From: Sapria himalayana
Taxonomy: Eukaryota; Streptophyta; Magnoliopsida; Malpighiales; Rafflesiaceae
Direction: 5' to 3'
Assembly: GCA_029783825.1 (NCBI GenBank)
Contig: JAREIK010003369.1
Coordinates: forward strand, 300,001 to 364,000
DNA length: 64,000 nucleotides
Within the stretch, counting starts at the first letter, position 1. Each line of letters opens with the position of its first letter. A program made the translations under genes and the position numbers. Shown here one piece after another: positions 39,801-50,929 of this stretch. The notes beneath the pieces were generated by a model. That model was not told where the DNA came from. It ran no database searches and saw nothing but the letters and a program-made list of their open reading frames with translations.

Positions 39801-42800
39801 TTTATGTTCTTTCTTAAAAATAGATTCCTTCACTTTTTCGATCATATAATCCCACCACTCATAAATATTGTGAAGATAAGGTTTATCAGTATTAGCTAAT
39901 CGAAACATCTCATAAATAGGAGTTGTAAAGCTGAGAATATAATCTACATTCATCCAAAAGTCTTCATTTAGGATTTTATCCTTTACTTCTTTAACTTTCA
40001 CTAAATCATCATCTTTATACATTTCTCATTCTTCACTTATCACTAATTGCTCCAAACCTCTTTTTATTGTTTTAAACCATTTAAGCATAACAATAGTTGA
40101 AGCAAAACGTGTATTGGCCACTGAAAGTAACTTCAGCTTGCAATGATTATTAAACATAGATAATCTCATTGCATGATTCATAATGAAATTCTTGATAAAA
40201 AAAATATCACTTGATACTTGAGCGATCCAACCACACTGTTTCATCATATTATCATATCTTGAGTTTGTTGGTGCACAAATATTCTTCAAAGCAAGATTAA
40301 GAGTATGAACCACACACGGGGTCCAAAAGATATGTCGAAATTTTGCTTCCACAATGTATCCTACTGCTTTGCAAGCCGCAGCATTATCAGTTATAACTTG
40401 AAATACTTTTTGTGGACCAATCTCTTGTATAGTATTGATCAATAAATCAGCTATAAAATGTTTGTCCTTAGTCACTCCTTCACAGTTTATTGCTTTCAAA
40501 AACATTGGTCCACTTTCAGAGACTGCCATGATATTAATAAGTGGTCTTCTTTGAGCATCTGACCATCCATCACTAGAAATGCTCACTCCTTTCTCATTCC
40601 AAGTCTTCTTAATTAATTCTAATAGATTATCAATATTATTATTCTCATTCTGCAATAATGTTGTTCTTAATGCATTATAGCTTGGTGGGATTACCTGGTA
40701 GTTGACTTGCACTTTTAAAGGTACGTGCATAATAAGGATTTCTAACTAAGTGAAAAGACAATCCTCCAGAATAAAACAGCCTAGCTATCTCACTGTCAAC
40801 TAATTCACGTGCACCAATTTTGAATGCATTTTCAATTGATCTCATAGTTCCCTTTCTCTTTTTTAGATCAATTGAATTAGCACCAGAAGAGAAATTCTCA
40901 AAAAAAGAATCTGCAATGCTTAATGTGAGTAAAGAAACTGACTTAGGATTAGATTTTTTCATTCTCTGTTCAGATTCCTCCACCATCCTTCGCATCTCAA
41001 TCAAATTTTGATTTGTTATTTTAGTACATGATGCAATCCCAGTCCCTTTAATTTTTAACAAGTGAGCCTTGACTCTATAATATGATCCTCTATATATTTA
41101 CCTACAAAAATTACATTGAAAAGTAACATTTCCTCCCCCTTTTCCTTTATCTAATTTTGCATCTTTCATGACATATTTTCATAATGAAGCATTATCATCA
41201 ACATCTTGAATATTTTCTTGATTAATTGAAGGCTCAGAATTATAACTCATTTTATTGTATAATTCTGCATGAAAAAAAAATTATGCATTTTAAATAATCT
41301 ATATTAATTCAAAATTAATTTAATCTTATTTTTTTTCTCCATCAATACTTTATTACATTTTTCATTATATTTTATTATTTTCATAAAACATTAATTTATT
41401 TAAAATAAATTATATAACAAAAACTATTATACTTACATATTATATATTACTAAATATTACATAATACATACTAACAAAAGTATTCATATTTAAATATTCC
41501 ATATTTTAATATTGTATATTTATTATTATTCTTAAAATTATGTATTTAAAATTAAAATAAATTATTTGTTTATTATATTTTGTATATATATTAAACAAAC
41601 AATAATAATTAAAATATAAAAAAAAATATTTAAGCCCTCTAACCCCTGCCCCCTCCCATTACAATTTCTAACTCCCTCTAACATATATTTTAAATACAGT
41701 ATTTTAAAATAATTTAAAATTCTGTATTTTAAAATAATATAAAAAAAATTTAAACCCTCTAACTACCTCCCCCCTCCCCCATCCAGAACCTTTTCCCCCC
41801 TCCCGAACCCACCCCCTCCCCCCCACCCGATTTTCGAACTCTCCCCCTCCCGATACAGATTCCAAAACCCCCCTTCCCTTTATAGCATTGGAAGAGCCAA
41901 GTTTGAATGGGGGACACCATAATTTCGGCCATGCCAGCTCGGCACAACCAAGTTTGACACCTTTACAACAATAGCATTGGAAGAGTATATGGATGATCTT
42001 TCACTCTAGTTCAAGGGAAAGGAAGGAGGGATGACAGGGATAGTGCAAAAGAGCAAGGTAGAGTGATAATTGTGGCAGCAGTAAAAATTCAAGCTCAAGA
42101 GACATATCTGAATTGCAGTCAAGATCTATAATACCAGGGTATATTATGATGAAATTTCCTATTTATCATAAAATTGATGATGCTTTAGGATGGCTAAAAA
42201 AGATGTGAGAAATTCTTCACCAATAGCATTCTGAAGATGATAAAGTAGGTGTAGATGTGTTCCATCTATTAGGTAAGGCTCTAAGCACAATTACAATTTG
42301 ATCAAGTGGAACAAGAGAAAAAACTGAGTTGGGTACGATTTAAGGAGTGTTGCCATGTGAGATTTGACCCACTTGGGGGAACTCGCCAAATTGAAACAAA
42401 TAAATTTCAGTCATTATTAGCCAGGACTACTGATCTTAAAACCTCATCAACAAGTGAATCTTTTTTACAACTAGGTTGATAGAACAACTCAGAATTGACA
42501 TTGAGTTATAGCAGCTAGGGAACCTCAGAATTGCCAAGAATATGACTCGAGCATTGGAGCGTAAGTTAAAAGTTTCACAATGAATCTTAACATTGAGAAT
42601 CAACATGGGCTAGAAGAATGCCACAAAATACAGCAGCAGTGGAGCTGTTATCTCCACAAACAAGAACTCTATTGAAAACATTGGGAGAAAAAAGGCAAAA
42701 CCTGTGGGCAGCAACAATACCAATAGCAAAATGGGGTCTTCAGCACCACATTCAAGAGATTGACATGAGCAGAAATGGCGGAAAGAGGGCTAAAGAACTG

Positions 42801-45800
42801 TGCAACAAGATTTTATTTTGGATTGAGATTCCAAATACTAATAATGAAACAGAGGAAGACATGACGAAAGATCCCAAGGCTTCAATAAGCACCATCACTG
42901 GGATCCATGATTGCCCCACCATACAAGTATTGGCAAAGGTGTCAGGAGTTATTGTTTTAGTCTTAGTAGAATCAGGCAGCACCCATAACCTTCTAAATGA
43001 AAGTCTAATACCAAGCTTGGGGCTTGAAATGTGGAAATGACCAAGGATGCATGTTTATGTAGAAAATGGAGAATGTGTATTTAGCATGGACATCAGTAGG
43101 TCAGTGCTTCAAGTTTGATGAATGAGGTATTTTGACCAAATTTGCATAAATTTGTCTTGGATTGATGAAGCTGATGCAGCGTCAAAAAATTAAAAGCCTC
43201 TTTTAGCATCCCCAATCTTCTAGTAGTGGGTTTGAAGTTGTATTATAACAAAAAGGTAACCCTATTGCTTTCTTCAGGCGCAAGATTAGAGAAAGAAACC
43301 TCAAATTAGCTGCATATGAGAGGGAATTGATAGGATTAGCTCAAGCAGTATCATTGACGACCTTATCTATGGGACAGGCACTTCCTCGTCAGTATAGATC
43401 ATTTTAGCCACAAATATTTGTTAGAACAATGCCTTGCTACATCTCCACAGCAGCACTGTAAAAGAAAAGTGATGGAATTGATTTTATGTGAAGTTTAAGG
43501 CTGGAAAATTGAATAAAGCAACAGATGCCTTGCCCAGAAGAGATAAAGAATCAGCACAGCTCATGACAATTTTTTTTCTAAAGTTGAGATCTTTGATGCT
43601 GTGTGACAGGAGACTATAACCTCCCATGGTTTGTTCAAGATGGCCTAATTCTGTGCTGATTACAATTTGAGCAGAATTGTTTAGTGTGCAAGCACCACAA
43701 ATGGCAAAAATTGTAACTTAGATGCCTAACTAGAAATCAACCACAACAATGGGTTGACTAGGTACCATGGGCTGAGAATTGCTATAACACTTCTTGTCAC
43801 ATTGCTCTTGGTGCCACCCCCTTTGAGTTGGTTTGTGGTAGGAAGCTCCCTCAATTCTTTCTTGTTCAACAAGTGGCTGCATGAATTAAAGTTGCTGATA
43901 AAGCTATCCAAGAGAAAGAGATGTAACACTCAAAGCTGCTCATGAGAGACTCTTACAGGCCCAACAAAGGATGAAAAACATTTATGATTCAGGGCATAAA
44001 GTGTCAGCTTTAGAAGTTATAGAATGGGTATAGCAGTGACTTCAACCTTACCATCAACTAACAGTAGCAAGGCACAAGCATCACAAACTTCTCCCAAAGA
44101 ATTTTGGTCCATTTCGAATCATGGCCAGAGTAGAACTTGTTGCTTACAAGCTTGAGCTTGTTGCTGGTACTAGAATACATGATGTGTTCCATGTGTCCCT
44201 CTTCAAAAAGTATGAAGGACCCCAACCAACTGCTTTGGAAAAATTACCACCAGTGCGTGATGGCAACGCCTTACCTACTCAGATTATTCTACGTAGTAGG
44301 ATTAATTGAGGTAAACAAAAGTTGTTACTACAATGGGAAGGATGCCTTCAAGCAGAAACAATATAAGAATCAATTGAACAATTCCAAGAAGCTTAGAAAG
44401 AATTTGAGCTTGAGGAAAAGAGCAAGGTCAAGAGCTGAAGTGATTATGTGAATGCTTTTATTAGACATCAATATCAAAGAAAAAAGACAACAAATGTGAA
44501 TGCAGCAGCATACCTTACTCAATAAGACGTGTGTTTTGTTTAGTTTATATTAATTCCATTACTACATCAAAAATGAAAGTCAATTTAAAGGGCTTGAGTT
44601 TTGAATAAATAGAAAGGAAATTTTTAAAAATCAATATTAGAAAGAAGCTCCATCAAGGAAATGTCTGCATCCACTTATTCACCATTGATTCAAAAAGGAT
44701 TTCTTCTATGTCAAGACATGTGACTAGATCTTAACCAAGTTACAAATCAAATTTTATATTAATTAAAAATATTATTCATTTTGCATATGAGTATATTTAA
44801 CATCTAGTAAGAATTTATGAAAATTTTATGAATGATATCAAAGTCTGATTAGTATATAAGAGTATATAAAGATAAATATATGTTCACTGTATAATAAAAA
44901 AAATTTTATGAATTTATGAAAAATATATATCAAAGTCTAATTAGTTAATTATTATTTTATAAATTTTATGATTAACGTTGTCGAATATTATTTGTTGATA
45001 ACCAACATATGAATCCAATGTTATAGATATAGATTTCAAATAATATTTAACATCTAATAAGAATTTTTTTTGTATGCTAGTTACATACACTATAAAAATC
45101 TTGTAATTTACTAAATATTATAATATATTTTAATATATTTCATATTTATTTTAATGAGATATAAATTATTTTTAGGCCAACTTGTGATATTAGATTTAGT
45201 ATGTGATACATATATCTAACATAAAAAATTTTACCTATAAGATCATATCTAATGATTCTTGCAAAAATATTTGTTGTGATATTATTACTTGAAATGTTAT
45301 CAAATATTATATTAAATATTTTATTTTATATCATATATACTCTAAAAACCTTCAACAACTACTCATATATTATAGGATCATCATGAAAATGAAAAATTTC
45401 ATAAATTTATAATATTTTTTATTTAATTTTTTATTAGAATCAACAAAATAACAATAATACATACAGATACATTATCAAAACTAATCTAAATATAAAACAT
45501 CATTAAGACAACTCAATATTGTTTCATAAATTCATTAATTACTAATTTTTTTATGTTTTCTAATTTTTTACTATGTTAGTTCTATAATTCAAATTAGAAT
45601 CTTATGATAAATAAGTTTGAACTTGAAAGTATTTTTGCATATAATAAATTAGTCAAGAATCTTCAATGAATTTAAACTGAAGACTCAAGCTATAATGAAC
45701 CAAATCAAATTTTTATTACAAACTCATGATAATAAATAATCAAGTCATTGAATCTAGAGTTAATCAATATATTATATTTTATAATAAATTATTCAACATG

Positions 45801-48800
45801 TCTTCTAATATTTTCAGTTCTATCACTAATCTTATAATTATATTTTTTTTACAATATATATATATTATGTTAAATCTTCAACCCCCCAAAAATTTATATT
45901 TTTAAAATTCTTAAAATAAATTCATACTAAGATATTCGTTTATTAATCCTAATTTTTTTAGATTGTAGAATGAGGCAAACCTATGATTGAGATATAATCT
46001 CATCTTGGCCTCTTGGAGTATTCAATCAAATTGTCATTTAAAATAATGTTTAGTTGACTTTTAAAATAATTATTATTTTCTATTTTTTTATTTTTATATA
46101 GGCAAGTGAGTATGAAACAAGTTTTTGGTACATAGAACCTTAAGTTAATTCAAAAGATTATTAAATTAACTATACGTTTTGATAATTGTTCAGCATGTCC
46201 TCTAATGTATTATTAAAATGGGTCATTGGGCCTAAAGTTAATCAAATACACTATATTTTTTAATATATTATTCAATATATCTTCTAATATGTTCTATTCT
46301 ATCACCGATCTTATAAGTATATATTTTTTTATAATATATATATTATATTAAATTTTCTTCTTTGAAATTTATATTTTTAATAAATTTAAAATAAATTCAT
46401 ACTAAAAATACTTATTTATTAATCCTAAATTTTTTAGGTATTTGGGATGAGATAGATCTATAATTGAGAAATAATCTCATCTTGGTTTCTTGGGGCATTC
46501 AATCAAATTATCATTATTGAACACTTTGTTTAATTCTCTTTCAAAATAAATAATATTTTCTATTTTTAAATTTTTAAATAGGTGAGTATGAGAAAGATTT
46601 TTTTTCACTTATTATATTATCTAGAAAAATTAGTTTTTAAAAAAAGTATATTATAAAAATTTAGACTCAAATTCAAAATTGACCAACTACAAGTTCTTAA
46701 CTATAATTTATTTTTCATTAATCATAAGCACAAAAGTCACTTATAATAATTTATATAATTTTTTACTATTCAAATAAAAATATAAAAAAAATACAATATT
46801 ATAATTTTATGATTTTAAAAATATTAAAAAGAAAATATTACAACTTTAGTGTAAAAAAATATAAATAATATTTACTTATTTATCAAAAAATTTAATTTTT
46901 AAAATTAATTTTTTCTTTTTTTGTGGGGAAAAATTCAATAGCTATTGAATTTTTATCCAAAACCATTGGACAAAAAACTAACTATTGAGATTAATATATT
47001 TTAAAAAATATATTTAAAAAAATTAAAAATAATGCACTTATTGTTGACAACCAACACAACAATAATATTTATTAATTTTTTGTCAAAAGCAATTGTCTGA
47101 GAAAAAGAACAAAATTTTAAATGGGACACAAGTGACATACACCTTATTCTAAAAAATGAATAAAAAAAAATATGTGGATTTCATGCACATGCATCTAGAT
47201 TTTTTTTAAATAATTGGATGACTCAAGAATGAACTCCACATGCAAGTCGAATCAAGTCAAGTTCTATTAAAACCCATTTTGATCATTTAGCAGGTCCAAG
47301 TTCATGCCACTCATGCTGACATTTTAAATTGTGACATTCTTTAGCACAAAGGTAGAATGGGCAGACAGAGCACGACACAAGATGTGCCACAAGCCATCTC
47401 ATGCCTGATGATAACACAATTCATGATAGTGTTGTGTCATGCATGATGCACAACACAACTTTTTTCAGCCACACCACGGATTAGGCTCAGGTTGCCTGAC
47501 CCATTATCACCTCTACTTTCCTCTCCAAATTGGGGGTTTGTGAGATGCATGGCCCAACTTGAAGGAACATGCTGAGGTTTGGTTTAATTTTTGTTTGTTT
47601 TAATTATTTTTTTAATATTTGAGACCATTCAATATCTGAGATGTTCCAAAGTGTGTGTGTGTGTGTGTGTGTGTGTGTACACACATAAATGTGTATATAT
47701 ATAAATATGATTTATAGTGTATTCTAAAAATAATTCTTTCAAATTAATAAAAATTCTTCTTTTTTTTATTTCTCTCCTCTATCCGTACTCCCTTCTCCTT
47801 CATTAATTGAACCTAGTTAACCCTAACTTCAATTGAATAGAAACTAATTTCAAATAACTCTAGAAAATTCTTCATTCAAACCAAAGTTTAAAAAAATATT
47901 TTTCAGGAACACCTTAATGCACTCCTCAACATGAAGAATTCTAAAAAAGTCTCAAGACATAAAAAAAAAGCATGAAGCTCGATGGAGTTCCACGAGCTTC
48001 AACGAAAACCTCTAGGAAGCTCCATCGAGCTTTCCATGAGAGAGGGACGAGGGCGAGGAGAAAAGGAGGAGGGACTAGGATGAGGGGCAAGGGCGAGGGG
48101 CAAGGGCAAGGAAAAGAAGAGAGTGACGATGAAAAAGAAAAGTGACATTGCAAATTTAAATTTATAATAATAAAATTATTATAAATTTATAATAAAACAT
48201 TTAATTTAAATTTTAATTTAATAATGATAAAATTATTTTAAATTTATTAAAATTTAATATATTATATAATATGTATTATAGTATTTCATACTATTTTATT
48301 TTATTTTTAATAAATTATAAAATATTTATTTATTATATTTATAGTCACAAAAAGCTTATGCATCAAAGCTTCGAAGCTTACACCTCGTCTCACAAACATG
48401 AAAATGTCTTGTCTCACAAACATAAAAACACCTCACTTAACACTTTTACCTTTCAAAACATATGTTCAAACCAATCAAATTCAAATTAATTATTATGAAA
48501 TATTCTAGAATATTTATAGAACCCAACTAATAAAAACTCAATCAAATGATAAGTATTAGATATGTTCCAAACTACTTTTAGAACTCATCTTATTCAAGCT
48601 CATTCAAATGAAAAAGAATAAATTATTTCAGACTACTTCTTGAATTTATCTCATTCAAACTTATTCAAATGAAAAAGAACAATATGTTCCAGATATTTCT
48701 GGAACTCATTTCTTCAAGCAAATTTGAAAAAATAAGAAATTTCAAAAGATAACAAAGACAAACAAATTTTAATCATATTTACTATGAATTATTGTGTCTT

Positions 48801-50892
48801 AAAAAACTCATCCTTGAGATATCACAACAAGCATCAAGATTTATGATGTTTCAATATATAATATATCTGTTTGATAGAATTTTAATCAACACAAAATCTT
48901 ATGTACTTTCAGACAAATTAACTCCAGAAAAAATTACAGTACAATTATAACAAAACTCATTCAAACTCATTTAAAAAAATTAACTTCAAAGCTAGTTTCA
49001 AACATTTCTATAAAATACCTCTTTTGAACTAATCCAAATAAATTACAATAGAACAAACAACATTATTTATAAAATTCAACTCATTCAAAATCACTCAAAC
49101 AAAAAATATTATAGATATTTCAAACTATTTCTAGAACTTATCTTATTTAAACTCATTCAGATGAGAAAGAATAATTTGGAATAATCAACTACATGTACTT
49201 TTGGAACTCACTTTATTCAAATATATTTAAGCAGATAATATATCTTAAAAGACAACAAAAACAAAAAAAATTTAACTACATTTATCATTTTTAGAGAAAC
49301 TCATATTTAAGATATCATAATAAATATCAAGATTGTTGTTTCTTTTTAAATATAATAAATCTATTTTGACATAATTAATCAATAAAAAATCACAAAACTA
49401 TTATTTATTATTGTTTACAATTTAATGTTGACATTCATTACTTATTATTAATAAATACTACACAGTAAACTATGTGAAATAACATCTCAGATAAATACAA
49501 TTAAAAAAACAAATATAAATTGATTTTATGATTATCATACTACTTAGAACTAAAATTCAAAAGGTCAACTCTTTTTATATTTAAAATACATTTTGATGAT
49601 AATGATGTTCACCATTTTATTCTATTGTTTATAATTCATTATATTAAAATTTGAGCGGTGTTTCACTCTTATTCTTATCATGATGTATTAATATTTTTAA
49701 AATGATAACACCTAATATCTAGTTTATTATAAGTGCATTATGCATGTAGTGACTTCACAATTATGACTTCCAATCAAATTTTTTATTAATAAACAAAATA
49801 AAAAATTATTATCATCTATACTAACCTTGGAAAATTCAATCTCTAAAATTCATGTGCATGTCATAATCAATTAGCAAGCATTTTTATAGACTTAAAAACT
49901 CTGTGTATTTTTCTCACCTCAAAGCTTAGAACAAAATATATTTTTGCACTAGCTTAAGAGGAATATTAAAATTATTTTTTTTTCTTATTTTCATGATCGT
50001 GTATGAAGTATTCAAAATACAATAATATTCTAATCACTTTTAAATTACAAAATATATATTTTGCATTATGCATGATTAACATAACAATTAAAACTTTATT
50101 TTCATTTATTTATTATAAATTTATTTTAGTATGAACCAAATTAGGTATACATTCATGAAGATCATGAGTACAACAACTTTTTATTTTGTTTTTCAAATGT
50201 AAGGAAAAAAGAATTGTATTTAATTATATTCATGTTATATATATTGAGTTTATCTTGTATCTAGGCTTATTGGATAGAGTTTTTTTTCATGTTCCAATTA
50301 ATTTTATATTTTTATATATCTTTATACTTATGTACAATTTATTATAATAAGATGATTTTTATGTTTCATTACTACATTTCATACTTAAGCTAGAATGATG
50401 TATGAGTATGTATAGTACATGTGTATGAAAAAATACATTTTAAATCAATCCTTCTAATGGAATGTTAGATTGTGAAATGACATACTTGAATAGCCAAATA
50501 AAATAAAAAACTTACTAATAAACAATAATCACTTATATTACAATTCATTATTTGTCCAATTTGAGCTATTATTCCCCTATATTGTAAATGAGTCATAATA
50601 TATTTTAATCAAGTTTAACAATGATTCTAATGTCTCAATTTGTGCTTTGACCTGGTCATCCATTTTGACCACCTCTAACTATTATCCCATATGTTTGAAA
50701 TATACTCTAATTTTATCAAATATTGACTAGTATGAACTTATGCATTCAACTGTTCAAAATTTTGAAACTAAGTCAAATAACAAGTTAGTATAATTGAAAA
50801 CATGACATTCAAAAAATACTGATGCAGTTAAACAGTACCAAATATCTGACATCAGTGTTGTTCGAGAAATTTTTAGAATATGTTCTCTTTGG

Positions 50893-50929
<37 letters not shown>

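Larger units (their letters stand above)
38072..41965 (-). mobile_element. hAT-4 element, near full length, nested in the gypsy element
   Basis: The left end starts tagaggtgtctagtgggtca at 38072; the right end finishes caagtttgacacctttac near 41964, i.e. TAAAGGTGTCAAACTTGG on the minus strand. These are matching hAT-style inverted ends. Internal to each end are GC-rich subterminal words (aagcctagcacgacatg at 38100; ccatgccagctcggc at 41930). The transposase lies between, on the minus strand. An exact 8-bp target duplication cannot be read; the flanks share only aacaac/aacaa. Confidence 0.75.
37659..44750 (+). mobile_element. Ty3/gypsy LTR retrotransposon, internally deleted and carrying a nested hAT
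   Basis: Two related LTRs (37659-37979 and 44447-about 44745) in direct orientation bracket a primer-binding site, gag, protease, RNase H and integrase-end/chromodomain-like coding on the plus strand. The reverse transcriptase and integrase catalytic core are missing between RNase H relic pieces. A complete-length hAT element (38072-about 41965) sits between the PBS and gag, so the hAT inserted later. The whole nest lies in TFIIB intron 2, antisense to the gene. Confidence 0.85.

Noticed and set aside
38060..41965. Exact 8-bp target-site duplication for hAT-4
   Set aside because: The flanks share only an aacaa-like core in different register; no exact repeat can be read.
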